Below are positions 8,590 through 23,489 of a stretch of DNA of 64,000 nt, in pieces (the stretch's first letter is position 1; every line of letters starts with the position of its first letter). Below the pieces are notes generated by a model that ran no database searches, was not told where the DNA came from, and was given only the letters and a program-made list of their open reading frames with translations. The translations under genes were made by a program, and so were the position numbers. Origin of the DNA: Senegalimassilia anaerobia JC110 (GTDB taxonomy: Bacteria > Actinomycetota > Coriobacteriia > Coriobacteriales > Eggerthellaceae); contig NZ_HE611016.1 in NCBI RefSeq assembly GCF_000236865.1, forward strand, positions 210,018 to 274,017. The letters are read 5' to 3'.

Positions 8590-8788
8590 GTGTTCGTTCC
8601 AATCTAGCTTTGCCGCCGCGCTCCCCGCCGGGCGCGGCGCTTCCTTGCGAAGTGGGCGTGCGGTAGCGCCTTAGGGCGAATCGACGCGGCCGAGCGTGGT
8701 TCGCTGCAGTGCGATGAGCCGCCTTGCAGCCGCCGTTGCGGCTTCTGGGCCATCACCGTGCAAGCATACCTGGCCGATCATCGTTCGA

Positions 8789-11680
8789 TTATTCGCCATC
8801 TTGCAACATGCTACGCCTGCGCGCTGCTATGCGCCATACGGCGAACAGCGTAACGGACGCAATGCCCACAACCGCCCCCGGGACAAGCCCGGGCGTGAGG
8901 TAGCGCAGCTCGACGACATTGTCACCGGTTTGCACCGGTATGCCCATCAGCCCGTCATAGGCCGCCTGCACTTCGACCGGCTTGCCGTTGACCGTGGCGG
9001 TCCAGCCGTCCTCGTAGGGCTGACTAATCACAAGCGTCTCATCTTGGGCGGCGTTGAACGTGGCCGCAATCCGTCCGTTCTCGTATGCCGTGAGCGCAAA
9101 ACCGGCGGAATCGATGCGCGAAAGCTGGTTTTGCAGACTGCCCACGTCAAGCACCTGGGCCTTGACCGCCTCTTCGGCGCTTGGCTGGTACAGCGCTTCA
9201 TCCACGGTGGTCGTGGAGCCGTCGTCGTGGTACGCCACCTGCGCCGTGTTGGCGGGCGTGAGCTTTACGTTAACCGTTTGACCTGCGGAAACGGTGCCGG
9301 CGTACACGATGTTGCAGGACCCACGCCGCCCGATGGTTTGCACGTTGGTCCCGTCAACGCTCAAGCTGCAGGCGATGCCGCCCTCGTAATAGATGTCGTC
9401 CAGATACAGGGTGGGGAAGAACAGCAGCAGCGGCCCGTCGGTTTGCGCCGTGATGGCGAACTGCCTGCTGACATCGTCGGCGCTTGCGCTCGCGCTCCCG
9501 TCAGCAGCTGCGTTTGTGCCGGCGGTCTCAGTCTCGTCCGCATCGCGCACGTCCGGGGCGGTGAACAGGCCCTCGGCGGCGTTTCCGTCAAGCCCGGCTG
9601 CGTCGGCGAGCATGGCGGCCTGGTTTGCGAAGGGGTCGTCGCTCCAGCTCACCTGAGCGGTTCCCGTGGTGCCCCAGCCAAGCGGCAGCGCAAGCTCGTT
9701 GCGCCAGGGGCGCCAGCTGCCTCGCGGCACTGCAGAGCCGTCGGCCTGCGCGGCCGCCGGCTGCCCGTCGTCGATGATATTGGTGACGCCGAGCAGCGCA
9801 TCGGCCACGGTGTTCGGGCTCATATAGTAGGTGCCGAATGGCGTGACCTTGCTGTAGCCCAGGTTGCGCAGCAGCTCCTGGATGCGCGATTCCTGCGTGG
9901 AGGAGTAGTGGTCGAAGGTGCTGTACGCCAGCATAAGCGCCATGTTGTCCGAGCCGTTGTCCTTGCCGCCGCCCTTCCTGCCATTGCTCCAGTAGGCGCT
10001 GGTGTTGCCCACGCGTACGAAGCCGTCCTGCCCCGCGCTGAGCGTGGAGTACGTGTCCTCAAGGCTGGTCAGGTCTTCGGCATAGCCGCTGACGGTGTGG
10101 ATACATTTCCTCAGTTGCGCTTGCGCGTCGAAGGCTTGCTCGCCTACGAACGCCGCCACCAGAAGCGCGCACAGCGCGTAAGTCGCGGCTTTGGGCGCAT
10201 CGGTGCGCTTGGCGGGGGGGACGAGCGCCCGCTGATCGCCCTTGGCAGCCTTTCCGACAAGCGCCAAAGCGGCTATCAGCACGGTGAAGCTCGCAAGCAA
10301 GATGCACTCCAGGAGAACAAGCTCGTCTTTCTGCGGCAACGCATGCTTGACGAACCGCAGAAACGCCGCGGAAACGGCAAAGGCAGCTAGCACGATACCG
10401 CCGCCGACGGCAGCGCGCACGCCCGCGGTTCGCGCAGGCAGGCGGCGCAGCGCAAGCAGGCTTTCGGCTGCCAGCATGACCAGCACCAGCAGAATCGCGA
10501 ACCCGTTGCGGTTGGTGTACGAGCTTTCGGGCACGAAACCGGCCCAAATGGTGGTAAGCGGCGGCAGGACAAGGCTTGCGAGCATGAAGCCGGCGAGCAC
10601 GCCGCCCGCCACGCGATCACGCCCGGCGATGGCCTTGTTGGCGAAGAACGTGCCCGCGCCCACAAGGGCGAACGCTGATATCACCACAGCCGGTCGGTTG
10701 GCCTGCGTGGTGATGCCGGGCGTGGTGCCGATGCCGAACAGATCGGGCACGGCGAGCGGGTTGCGGGCCAGGCCCGTTTCGAACGCAAGTGAGGCCAGTC
10801 CCGCGTGCGCGCCCTTGCCGCCCAAAAGCGACAGCGCTGTGGGCAGCAGCACCGGTATCCCGGCGCCAACGGCAAGGGCCATGACGGCGGCGAAGCGTCC
10901 GCAGGTTCGCAGGCGTCGCCCGCGCAGCTCGGTGCGGCGCGCCAGCTCGTACAGGAAGTACAGCACGCACAGCAGGCACACCATATATCCCGTGTACCAG
11001 TTAAACCAGATGGCGCCCGCCGCCGCGGCGAACAGACCGGCGCATGCGTGGCGCTGCATAAGGCGCCACACGCCCAGCAGCGCGCACGGCGCCATGATCA
11101 CGCCGTCAAGCCACATGATGTTGCTTGCATAGCCCAAAACGTAAGAAGAAAGCGCATAGGCGCAGGAAAGCAGCACCAGCGCCCCTTGGCTCGTCGTCGG
11201 CGCCGCCGCGGCCAGGGCGCGCGCCTCACGCCAGGTGGCCGCCTCGGGGGCCAGAAAGCGCCCGCGCAGAAAGCCCAGGCACGCCGCCGCGCAGGCGGGT
11301 ATCTTCAGCAACGTCAGCCACGAGAGCAGCTGCGGCACGGTTTCGGGCGTGAAAAACCACGCTAGCGTATTGAAGGGGCTCGACAGATAATAGGTGAAAA
11401 GGCTGAACATGCCGCCACCAAGGCCGGCGGCGTTGCTGTACAGCAGGTTACCTTCCCCATGCATCACCTGGATGAGCCATCCGAAGTAATCGGCGTATTG
11501 CACCGGCATGTCGTGCATCATCACCGACACGTCGCCGAACGGGTAGATGCCCAGCAGCGCGAACGTGGCAACCAGTATGCCGAACGGGATGGCAAAGGCG
11601 GAGGCGTAGCATATGGCAGGCGACGCCCACGCACGGAGCGCGGGACGTCGGGCCTTGTCGGTGTTGCAGGCGATGTCCAT
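8789..11680 (-). CDS. YfhO-family polytopic membrane protein
   Basis: Large integral membrane protein of the YfhO family, GT-C-like proteins that in Firmicutes are linked to glycosylation of lipoteichoic or wall polymers. The 963-aa product (from ATG 11680) has about 12 membrane segments in its N-terminal half. It carries DMPVQYADYFGW and the Asn/Gly-rich NAAGLGGGMFSL near residue 80. A large extracytoplasmic domain follows, and one C-terminal membrane segment (VPGAVVGIASVTLFAV) before the end. An in-frame extension to 11929 would add 83 polar residues with no homology and enter the rpoB leader, so I prefer 11680, with AAAGGA 12 bases upstream. Glycosyltransferase activity is inference. Confidence 0.85.
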   Translation of the reverse strand: MDIACNTDKARRPALRAWASPAICYASAFAIPFGILVATFALLGIYPFGDVSVMMHDMPVQYADYFGWLIQVMHGEGNLLYSNAAGLGGGMFSLFTYYLSSPFNTLAWFFTPETVPQLLSWLTLLKIPACAAACLGFLRGRFLAPEAATWREARALAAAAPTTSQGALVLLSCAYALSSYVLGYASNIMWLDGVIMAPCALLGVWRLMQRHACAGLFAAAAGAIWFNWYTGYMVCLLCVLYFLYELARRTELRGRRLRTCGRFAAVMALAVGAGIPVLLPTALSLLGGKGAHAGLASLAFETGLARNPLAVPDLFGIGTTPGITTQANRPAVVISAFALVGAGTFFANKAIAGRDRVAGGVLAGFMLASLVLPPLTTIWAGFVPESSYTNRNGFAILLVLVMLAAESLLALRRLPARTAGVRAAVGGGIVLAAFAVSAAFLRFVKHALPQKDELVLLECILLASFTVLIAALALVGKAAKGDQRALVPPAKRTDAPKAATYALCALLVAAFVGEQAFDAQAQLRKCIHTVSGYAEDLTSLEDTYSTLSAGQDGFVRVGNTSAYWSNGRKGGGKDNGSDNMALMLAYSTFDHYSSTQESRIQELLRNLGYSKVTPFGTYYMSPNTVADALLGVTNIIDDGQPAAAQADGSAVPRGSWRPWRNELALPLGWGTTGTAQVSWSDDPFANQAAMLADAAGLDGNAAEGLFTAPDVRDADETETAGTNAAADGSASASADDVSRQFAITAQTDGPLLLFFPTLYLDDIYYEGGIACSLSVDGTNVQTIGRRGSCNIVYAGTVSAGQTVNVKLTPANTAQVAYHDDGSTTTVDEALYQPSAEEAVKAQVLDVGSLQNQLSRIDSAGFALTAYENGRIAATFNAAQDETLVISQPYEDGWTATVNGKPVEVQAAYDGLMGIPVQTGDNVVELRYLTPGLVPGAVVGIASVTLFAVWRIAARRRSMLQDGE

Positions 11681-12052
11681 AGAAGGAAAGGGTCCTTTCG
11701 GGTAGCGGCCCTTCGTGGGGCCGCAGTCGATATTACTTGGAGTCAAGTCGGGGAACAACCCCAAGCGGGCGGATACCACATAAGGCAAAGTGTGAGCAGC
11801 GCTTGGCTGCTGCTTGTGGGAATCGCCCTTGCCTTCGCGCCCCTCGTGGCTCCCCGTCGGCGAAGGCATCGCCGCGACCGCGGCGGGACGCACGCCGCCG
11901 CCTGATGCTGCAATATAACGCTTTCCCACGCGCTAGGGCTCCCATGCCGTCCGCCGTGCTAAAATGCTTTCCGCACGAGAAAAGTCATATCTGCGTTTCC
12001 CCAGGTGAAGCGGCGAAAACCAACAAATTTCCACAGCTCGTGAAAAAATTCC
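11681..12052. other. divergent intergenic region, yfhO-like to rpoB
   Basis: About 370 bases with no supported gene. It holds the leader of the minus-strand YfhO gene, including a short hairpin AAAGGACCCTTT next to its start, and the upstream region of rpoB. rplJL are not adjacent: rpoB has its own promoter here. Confidence 0.5.
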
Positions 12053-12081
12053 TTGACGGACTTGACATTTCGCCGTATTCT
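12053..12081 (+). promoter_or_regulatory. rpoBC promoter
   Basis: TTGACG (12053-12058) and TATTCT (12076-12081) are separated by 17 bp. A second TTGACA follows at 12062-12067 but has no -10 at the right distance. The rpoB GTG start is 57 bp downstream. Confidence 0.65.
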
Positions 12082-12137
12082 AGCAAATTGCAACTTTTTC
12101 GCAGTTTTGCGGATGCACCTGAAGGAGGAAAAGCCTC

Positions 12138-15100
12138 GTGGCCCAAGACAAAAATGCTGGTCAGACAGTACTTTATCGCAATCGCCGCTCGTTTGCGAAG
12201 ATTCCTGACGTCATGGACGTGCCCAACCTCATCGCCATTCAAACGGATAGTTTCAAATGGTTCATGAGCGAGGGTCTCGACCAGGCGTTCCAGGACATCG
12301 CTCCGATCGAGAACAATACGAAGGACATGTGCGTCGAGTTCGGCGACCATCGCTTCGGCGACCCGAAGTACACCGTCGACGAGTGCAAGGAAAAGGACGT
12401 CAGCTATCAGGCGCCCCTGTACGTCGAGATCCGTTACATCAACCGTGAGACGGGCGAGATCAAGGAGCAGGAGGTGTTCATGGGCGACTTCCCGCTCATG
12501 ACCAACCGCGGCACCTTCATCATCAACGGCACCGAGCGCGTCGTGGTGTCCCAGCTCGTGCGTTCCCCGGGCGTGTACTTCGGCTCCGAGCGCGACAAGG
12601 CATCCGACAAAACGCTGTATAACGCAAAGGTCATCCCCAGCCGCGGTGCATGGCTGGAGTTCGAGACCGACAAGCGCGACATCCTGTCCGTGCGCATCGA
12701 CCGCAAGCGCAAGCAGCCTGCTACGCTGCTCGTCCGCGCCCTCGGCCTGGCCGAGACCCGCGAGGAGATCATCGACCTGCTCGGCAGCGACGAGATGGTC
12801 CTGCGCACCCTCGACCGCGACCCCGCCACCACCAAGGAGGAGTCGCTCATCGAGCTGTACAAGCGCTTCCGTCCCGGCGAGCCGCCCACCATCGACTCCG
12901 CCCGTACGCTGCTCGAGGGCCTGTTCTTCAACCCGCAGCGCTACGACCTGGCGAAAGTGGGCCGTTACAAGATCAATAAGAAGCTCGGCTTCGATCAGGA
13001 GGAGTCTACCTGCTCCACGCTGACCGAGGAAGACATCACCAAGACCATGCAGTACATCATCGGCCTGCATGCCGGTGCCGAGGGCGTCAAGGTCGACGAC
13101 ATCGACCACTTCGGCAACCGCCGCATCCGCACGGTCGGCGAGCTGATCCAGAACCAGTTCCGCATCGGCCTGTCCCGTATGGAGCGCGTGGTGCGCGAGC
13201 GCATGAGCATGCAGGAGCCCGACGAGATCACCCCGCAGTCGCTCGTGAACATCCGCCCGATCGTGGCGGCCATCAAGGAGTTCTTCGGCTCCTCCCAGCT
13301 GTCTCAGTTCATGGACCAGGCCAACCTTGCCGCAGGCATCACGCACAAGCGCCGTCTGTCCGCACTGGGCCCGGGCGGCCTGTCCCGTGAGCGTGCAGGC
13401 TTCGAGGTCCGCGACGTCCACAACTCCCACTACGGCCGCATGTGCCCCATCGAGACGCCTGAAGGCCCGAACATCGGCCTTATCGGCTCGCTGGCAACCT
13501 TCGGCCGCATCAACCCCTACGGCTTCATCGAGACCCCGTACCGTCGCGTGGTCGACGGCAAGGTGACCGACGACATCGACTACCTGACGGCAGACGAGGA
13601 AGAGAACCACACGATCGCCCAGGCCAATGAGAAGTTCAACCTGGAGACCCGTGAGTTCGGCACCACCGACGAGAACGGCAACTTCGTGAAGGCCGCTCGC
13701 GTTCTCTGCCGTACCAAGGACGCCGACGGCGTGTTCGGCGAGCCTGGCGAGGTGCTGCCCGAGCAGGTCGACTACATGGACGTTTCCCCGCGTCAGATGA
13801 CGTCGGTCGCAACGTCGCTCATCCCGTTCCTCGAGCACGACGACGCAAACCGCGCCCTCATGGGCTCGAACATGCAGCGTCAGGCTGTGCCGCTGCTCAA
13901 GCCGCACGCCCCGCTTGTAGGCACCGGCATGGAGCACCGCATCGCGGTCGACTCCGGCGAGATCCTCATCGCGCAGAACCCCGGCGTGGTCGACTACGTT
14001 GACGGCCAGACCATCATCGTGCTCAACAACGACGGCGAGTACGACGAGTATCTGGTTCCGAAGTTCCAGCGTTCCAACCAGTCCGGCTGCATGAACCATC
14101 GCCCCATCGTCCGCAAGGGCGACGAGGTGGCGGCCGGCGACGTGCTGGCAGACGGCCCGTCCTGCGACGGCGGCGAGCTGGCGCTGGGCCAGAACCTCAT
14201 GGTCGCGTACATGCCCTGGGAAGGCTACAACTACGAGGACGCCATCATCGTGTCCGAGCGCGTGGTGTCCGAGGACCTGCTGACCTCCATCCACATCAGC
14301 GAGTACGAGCTTGACGCCCGTGACACGAAGCTGGGCCCGGAGGAGATCACCCGCGAGATCCCGAACATCTCCGACGACATGATCGGCGACCTGGACGCCG
14401 ACGGCATCATCCGCGTGGGCGCCGAGGTGTTCCCGGGCGATGTCCTGGTGGGCAAGGTCACCCCGAAGGGCGAGACCGAGCTGACCGCCGAGGAGCGCCT
14501 GCTGCGCGCCATCTTCGGCGAGAAGGCCCGCGAGGTCCGCGACACTTCCCTGAAGGTGCCGCACGGCTCTGGCGGCCGCGTCATCGACATCCACCGCTTC
14601 AGCCGCGCCGCCGGCGACGAGCTGGCGCCCGGCGTCAACGAGCTCGTCCGCATCTACGTGGCTCAGAAGCGTAAGGTCCAGCAGGGCGACAAGCTCTCCG
14701 GCCGTCACGGCAACAAGGGCGTCATCTCTCGCGTGCTGCCGGTCGAGGACATGCCGTACCTGGCCGATGGCACGCCCATCGACGTCATGTTGAACCCCCT
14801 GGGCGTTCCGTCCCGTATGAACGTCGGCCAGCTGCTTGAGAACCACCTGGGCTGGGCCGCGAAGTGGGGCTGGAACGACGACCCGAACTCCGACGAGCCC
14901 GTCGAGGGCCCGCAGTTCGTGGCAACCCCGGTATTCGACGGCGCCACCGAGGAGGAGATCTCCGACGCCATCGACGCCGCCAACCGTAACCTCATCAACT
15001 GGAACCATAAGAAGTACGGCGACCTGGCGCGCGACGAGTTCGTCCCGCAGCTGTCCCGCACGGGCAAGGCATGGCTGTACGACGGCCGCACGGGCGAGAA

Positions 15101-15692
15101 GTTCCGCGAGCCCATCACCGTCGGCCAGACCTACATCCTGAAGCTGGGCCATATGGTCGACGACAAGATCCACGCCCGCTCGACCGGCCCTTACAGCCTG
15201 ATCACGCAGCAGCCCCTGGGCGGCAAGGCGCAGTTCGGCGGCCAACGCTTCGGCGAGATGGAGGTGTGGGCCCTGTACGCGTATGGCGCGTCCAACGTGC
15301 TGCAGGAGATCCTGACCGTGAAGTCCGACGACACGTCGGGCCGCGTGAAGTCCTACGAGGCCATCGTCAAGGGCGAGAACACGCCGGCTCCCGAGGTGCC
15401 CGAGTCCTTCAAGGTTCTGGTGAAGGAAATGAAGTCGCTGTGCCTCAACGTCGAGCTCGAGGGACACGACCATCAGACCATCGACGTCACCCATGACCCC
15501 GATCTGGACGACGTGAAGCGCGACAACGCCGATACGGCCCTGTACAACGCCATCGCCGACGATGCGCGCAAGACCGAGGCCGAGGAAGCCGGCGCTCTCG
15601 ACGACATCGCCGCAGAGCTGGGCGAGCTGATGGCTGATACCAAGCAAGAAGAAGACGACAACGACCTGATCGGCAAGGAGGACGAGCGATAA
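12138..15692 (+). CDS. rpoB: RNA polymerase beta subunit
   Basis: Catalytic beta subunit of RNA polymerase. 1184 aa, of the compact Gram-positive size. It starts at a GTG with GAAGGAGG upstream. The rifampicin-region motif [13 protein letters not shown] (382-394) leads into [20 protein letters not shown]. Further hallmarks are [25 protein letters not shown] and the C-terminal [21 protein letters not shown]. The loop ANLAAG (395-400) departs from the common NNPLSE/TNPLAE. The last 50 residues form an acidic tail. The rpoC start codon follows the stop directly. Confidence 0.99.
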   Translation: MAQDKNAGQTVLYRNRRSFAKIPDVMDVPNLIAIQTDSFKWFMSEGLDQAFQDIAPIENNTKDMCVEFGDHRFGDPKYTVDECKEKDVSYQAPLYVEIRYINRETGEIKEQEVFMGDFPLMTNRGTFIINGTERVVVSQLVRSPGVYFGSERDKASDKTLYNAKVIPSRGAWLEFETDKRDILSVRIDRKRKQPATLLVRALGLAETREEIIDLLGSDEMVLRTLDRDPATTKEESLIELYKRFRPGEPPTIDSARTLLEGLFFNPQRYDLAKVGRYKINKKLGFDQEESTCSTLTEEDITKTMQYIIGLHAGAEGVKVDDIDHFGNRRIRTVGELIQNQFRIGLSRMERVVRERMSMQEPDEITPQSLVNIRPIVAAIKEFFGSSQLSQFMDQANLAAGITHKRRLSALGPGGLSRERAGFEVRDVHNSHYGRMCPIETPEGPNIGLIGSLATFGRINPYGFIETPYRRVVDGKVTDDIDYLTADEEENHTIAQANEKFNLETREFGTTDENGNFVKAARVLCRTKDADGVFGEPGEVLPEQVDYMDVSPRQMTSVATSLIPFLEHDDANRALMGSNMQRQAVPLLKPHAPLVGTGMEHRIAVDSGEILIAQNPGVVDYVDGQTIIVLNNDGEYDEYLVPKFQRSNQSGCMNHRPIVRKGDEVAAGDVLADGPSCDGGELALGQNLMVAYMPWEGYNYEDAIIVSERVVSEDLLTSIHISEYELDARDTKLGPEEITREIPNISDDMIGDLDADGIIRVGAEVFPGDVLVGKVTPKGETELTAEERLLRAIFGEKAREVRDTSLKVPHGSGGRVIDIHRFSRAAGDELAPGVNELVRIYVAQKRKVQQGDKLSGRHGNKGVISRVLPVEDMPYLADGTPIDVMLNPLGVPSRMNVGQLLENHLGWAAKWGWNDDPNSDEPVEGPQFVATPVFDGATEEEISDAIDAANRNLINWNHKKYGDLARDEFVPQLSRTGKAWLYDGRTGEKFREPITVGQTYILKLGHMVDDKIHARSTGPYSLITQQPLGGKAQFGGQRFGEMEVWALYAYGASNVLQEILTVKSDDTSGRVKSYEAIVKGENTPAPEVPESFKVLVKEMKSLCLNVELEGHDHQTIDVTHDPDLDDVKRDNADTALYNAIADDARKTEAEEAGALDDIAAELGELMADTKQEEDDNDLIGKEDER

Positions 15693-20105
<4,413 letters not shown>

Positions 20106-20115
20106 CGCCAGCTGA

Positions 20116-20146
20116 AAGGGGCGCGCATCGGCGCGCCCCTTTTTTC
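20116..20146 (+). terminator. terminator after rpoC
   Basis: AAGGGGCGCGC / GCGCGCCCCTT stem with an ATCG loop and six Ts. Confidence 0.9.
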
Positions 20147-20204
20147 GTTACGGTGGGCCGAACGGCTGTAGAGCCCGCGCCCGCTAACGTTTGAAAGGCT
20201 TTTC

Positions 20205-20684
20205 ATGAGCGATAAAACTTACATCCCCGAGGGGGAGCAGGCTCCCGCATCACAGATCGGCGCCACGCTCGAGGCGCTGGCGGGAACCATCCATGCTCGC
20301 CGTGAGGCAGGGGAGGGCAGCTACACGTTCCGCCTGCTCACGGGCAATGCCGACTCGCCGCTGAAGAAGGTGGTCGAGGAGTCCAACGAGGTGGCCTTGG
20401 CCGCCAAGGACGTGGAAGCGGCGAAGATGATGCTGGCGGGCCTTGCCGGTTACGAGGGGTCGCACGCGGGCATGGCCGTTGCGTTCGCCGCCAAGGCCGA
20501 CGCGGCCTGCGACCATCTGCGCTATGAGGCCGCTGACGTGGTGTATCATCTTCTCGTCGTGCTTGAACGTTACGGCATCGGCATCGACGAGTTCGCTGCC
20601 GAGCTGAACAACCGCATGACCGACGAGGAGCGCCCCCAAGGCGCCATCCGTCTTTTCGATGAGCATGTGAAAAGGGGTAAGTAA
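20205..20684 (+). CDS. hisE: phosphoribosyl-ATP pyrophosphatase (HisE)
   Basis: Hydrolyses phosphoribosyl-ATP to phosphoribosyl-AMP and pyrophosphate, the second step of histidine synthesis. The all-alpha MazG-like fold is seen in SPLKKVVEESNEVALAAKD and HLRYEAADVVYHLLVVL, with the metal-binding Glu and Asp residues (EExxE and EAAD). The N-terminal 20 residues and an insert around residues 70-100 make it longer (159 aa) than the usual 90-110. It stands apart from other his genes and is followed one base later by glmM, so the two are translated from one transcript. GAAAGG precedes the ATG. Confidence 0.9.
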   Translation: MSDKTYIPEGEQAPASQIGATLEALAGTIHARREAGEGSYTFRLLTGNADSPLKKVVEESNEVALAAKDVEAAKMMLAGLAGYEGSHAGMAVAFAAKADAACDHLRYEAADVVYHLLVVLERYGIGIDEFAAELNNRMTDEERPQGAIRLFDEHVKRGK

Positions 20685-20685
20685 T

Positions 20686-22020
20686 ATGGCACGTCTTTTC
20701 GGTACTGATGGGGTTCGCGGCGTTGCGAACAAGGAGCTTACGTGCCAGATGGCCTTCCAGCTGGGTCAGGCTGCTGTGGCCTTCAAGGGCCGCACTATCC
20801 TGATCGGCAAGGATACGCGCCTGTCGGGCGATATGCTGGAGTCGGCCGTTGCCGCCGGCATCATGTCCATGGGCGGCACGGCGCTGCTGGCAGGCATCAT
20901 CCCCACGCCGGCTATCGCCCTGCTCACCCGCGAGCTGCATTGCGACGGCGGCATCGTCATCTCCGCCTCGCACAACCCGCCGGAGTACAACGGCATCAAG
21001 ATCTTCGACGGCCAGGGCTTCAAGCTGCCCGACTCCGTCGAGGACGAGATCGAGGCCTTCATGGCGCGCGGCGGCGCCGCAGCCGACGAGCTGCCCCGTG
21101 GCGACGAGGTTGGCGTGGCCGTGCCCGTCGAGGACGCTTGCGAACTGTACATCCAGCACGCGGTGCAGAGCGTGGAGAAGCAGGGCATCGACTTCAAGGG
21201 CTTGAAGGTGGCGCTTGATACGGGCCACGGCGCATCCTGCATGACCAGCGCCGAGGCGCTGCGCCGTCTGGGCGCCGACGTCACCGTCATCAACGACGAT
21301 TACTGCGGCACGGACATCAACGTCCAGTGCGGCTCCACGCACCTGGAGCCTCTGCGCGCCCTGGTCGCCGAGTGCGGCGCCGATGTGGGCATCGCGCACG
21401 ATGGCGACGCCGACCGCGTCATGCTCATGGACTCCGAGGGCAACGAGATCGACGGTGACATGGTGGAAGCCGTGTGCGCCATCGACCTGAAGCAGCGCGG
21501 CCTGCTGGTCGGCGACACCGCCGTGTCCACCGTCATGGCGAACCTGGGTCTGACGCATGCGCTGCGCGATGCGGGCATCAACCTCATCCAAACGAAGGTG
21601 GGCGACCGCTACGTGCTCGAGGCCATGCGCGAAGGCGGTTACGTTATCGGCGGCGAGCAGTCCGGCCACACCATCTTCCTGGAGCACAACTCCACGGGCG
21701 ACGGCCTGGTCACGGCGCTGCAGTTCCTGGCCGCTTGCAAGCGCGCCGGCAAGTCCGCTGGCGAAGCGGCGAAAGCCATGACCCGCTTCCCGCAAACGCT
21801 CATCAACGTGCGCGTGAAGGACAAGCATGCGGCTGATGGCAACCAGGCTATCGCCGATGCCGTGGCAGCTGCCGAAGCGGCGCTCGGTGAGGACGGTCGC
21901 GTCCTGCTGCGTCCGAGCGGCACCGAGCCGGTCGTGCGCGTGATGGTGGAGGCCATGGACGAGCAGGCTGCCGAGCAGCATGCGAAGGCCATCGCTGAAG
22001 TTGTCGAGCGCGAGATCTAA
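20686..22020 (+). CDS. glmM: phosphoglucosamine mutase
   Basis: Converts glucosamine-6-phosphate to glucosamine-1-phosphate for UDP-GlcNAc and peptidoglycan synthesis. The 444-aa protein starts MARLFGTDGVRG. It carries the phosphoserine loop ISASHNPPEYNGIKIF (Ser95 expected as the phosphorylated residue), the metal loop HDGDADRVM, GGEQSGH for sugar binding, and RPSGTEPVVRVMVE for the phosphate site. These distinguish GlmM from phosphomannomutases. Its start lies one base after hisE. Confidence 0.97.
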   Translation: MARLFGTDGVRGVANKELTCQMAFQLGQAAVAFKGRTILIGKDTRLSGDMLESAVAAGIMSMGGTALLAGIIPTPAIALLTRELHCDGGIVISASHNPPEYNGIKIFDGQGFKLPDSVEDEIEAFMARGGAAADELPRGDEVGVAVPVEDACELYIQHAVQSVEKQGIDFKGLKVALDTGHGASCMTSAEALRRLGADVTVINDDYCGTDINVQCGSTHLEPLRALVAECGADVGIAHDGDADRVMLMDSEGNEIDGDMVEAVCAIDLKQRGLLVGDTAVSTVMANLGLTHALRDAGINLIQTKVGDRYVLEAMREGGYVIGGEQSGHTIFLEHNSTGDGLVTALQFLAACKRAGKSAGEAAKAMTRFPQTLINVRVKDKHAADGNQAIADAVAAAEAALGEDGRVLLRPSGTEPVVRVMVEAMDEQAAEQHAKAIAEVVEREI

Positions 22021-22036
22021 GCGAGCGTGGTGAAAT

Positions 22037-22077
22037 GAAAAGCCGGTAACCGGTCTACACCGGTTACCGGCTTTTGT
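22037..22077 (+). terminator. terminator between convergent glmM and glucosaminidase genes
   Basis: A 15-16-bp stem (AAGCCGGTAACCGG and its complement) has T-rich flanks on both strands (CTTTTGTT on plus, CTTTTCATTTC on minus), so it can serve both genes. Confidence 0.85.
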
Positions 22078-22079
22078 TA

Positions 22080-23489
22080 TTACAGGATGTCGTCTTTAGA
22101 CCAGTCTTTTATTGCCTGATCGACCGACCATGCTGCGGTGTCATCTTGGCTGGCGGGTTCATTGCCCGATGCGTGCGCGCCTGTTGCGGCGTGGGCGGCG
22201 TTCTCGCCTTCGACCTTACGGCGCCAGTACAGCCAGAAGCCCAACGCTCCTGCGCCTGCTGCGACAAGGGCGGCAAGCAGCCCCGCTACCACGGGGTTCG
22301 TCTGTCGCTTGGGAAGGCCGGCCTCGGGCACGGTGATGCCGAAGTCATCGGAGTCGGTTTTGAACGATGCCTGCGAGGCGGTGGGCTTGAGCACGGATTC
22401 AAGCGTTGCGGTCTCTGCCTTCGCTTGCTCGCTCGGGACGTCGAACTGGGTCAAATCGTATGTGTCGATATAGGCTTTCAGCGTGCGCGAGTAGGTGGTG
22501 CTGGTGGCGTAGTGCCCCTGCAGGTAGTTGCACGCATCCTCGTAAGTGCTCGTGTTCGACTTTTTCACCGGAGCGTACAGGGAATCGGCGGTGAGCAGGC
22601 CGACGTAGTCCTTGAGCGATTCCGTCAGGCTGGGGTAGCGGCGGAACTCGGCGACGATGGTCTCCAGATTGCCCTTGCCGTCGTCTTCCTGCGTTTTCAT
22701 GCGCACGCTTTTGCCCTCGTAGGCGCCTTTGATGCCGAACAGGTTGTTATAGGGTTCGCACGAAAGCCCCGAGGAGCCGGATGCCGACTCCACTACGGCC
22801 TGCGCGATCATGACCGAGGCGTATAGGTCGTTTTCCTGGCACAGTTCGCGGGCCTGCTCGCCGATCTGGCTGATGAACTGCTCGGTGGTCAGGTTGCGCG
22901 AGACGTAGACCAGCTCGTCCTCGTCAAGGGTGGCGCTTTCCTGAACCATGTCCTCGGGGGCGTCCTCCACGTCCTCGGCGGGCTTCTCCGCGGCGGCGCC
23001 TTTGCCGGCGCTTTCGGACGGGGTGCTGGACCCGGCGGGTGCGGTCGGGGTTTCGGCGGGCTGCGCGGGCGTGGCGGGCTCGGGTTTTGCCTCAGGCTCG
23101 GAGCTTGCGTTGGAATCGGCGATGGCCTTCTGCGTCTGCTTGACTAGTTTCGCCAGGTCGGCGTCTATGGTTGCAAGCGCGTCGACGTCGATGGTGAGGA
23201 AATCCGCTGCAGCTACGGTTTCGCCGGAAAGATACGCCTTCAGCGGCTTCAGGCCGACGAGTTTGGCGGCTTCGGCCTTGTCGAGGATGGCTTTGTTCTC
23301 CGCGTCGGTTGCGGTCCAGTCGCCGGTGTTGGCAACGCTTTCGATGGGCGTTGCCTGCGCCGCGTACGCAACGCCTGCCGGGGCGGTACCCGGCGTATGC
23401 GCGAGACCCGCCAAGGCGGGGGCCGTTGCCATGGATGTTGCCAGCACCGCGGCAAGCGCGGCGTTCGTGAAAATGGTGCCCTGCTTCAT
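22080..23489 (-). CDS. secreted, membrane-anchored GH73 glucosaminidase
   Basis: Peptidoglycan hydrolase predicted to cleave GlcNAc-MurNAc bonds at the cell surface. The order is: Sec signal peptide (hydrophobic to about residue 27, Ala-rich cleavage region); a helical N-terminal domain with a short duplicated pattern (residues 50-125); a Pro/Ala/Glu linker (130-190); and the glucosaminidase domain (about 200-350). That domain has AQAVVESASGSSGL (catalytic Glu), YNNLFGIKG, FRRYPSLTESLKDY and YATSTTYSRTL. A C-terminal membrane anchor (about 398-420) is followed by a cytoplasmic tail of about 45 residues. The N-terminal domain is not one I can name. Convergent with glmM. Confidence 0.88.
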   Translation of the reverse strand: MKQGTIFTNAALAAVLATSMATAPALAGLAHTPGTAPAGVAYAAQATPIESVANTGDWTATDAENKAILDKAEAAKLVGLKPLKAYLSGETVAAADFLTIDVDALATIDADLAKLVKQTQKAIADSNASSEPEAKPEPATPAQPAETPTAPAGSSTPSESAGKGAAAEKPAEDVEDAPEDMVQESATLDEDELVYVSRNLTTEQFISQIGEQARELCQENDLYASVMIAQAVVESASGSSGLSCEPYNNLFGIKGAYEGKSVRMKTQEDDGKGNLETIVAEFRRYPSLTESLKDYVGLLTADSLYAPVKKSNTSTYEDACNYLQGHYATSTTYSRTLKAYIDTYDLTQFDVPSEQAKAETATLESVLKPTASQASFKTDSDDFGITVPEAGLPKRQTNPVVAGLLAALVAAGAGALGFWLYWRRKVEGENAAHAATGAHASGNEPASQDDTAAWSVDQAIKDWSKDDIL

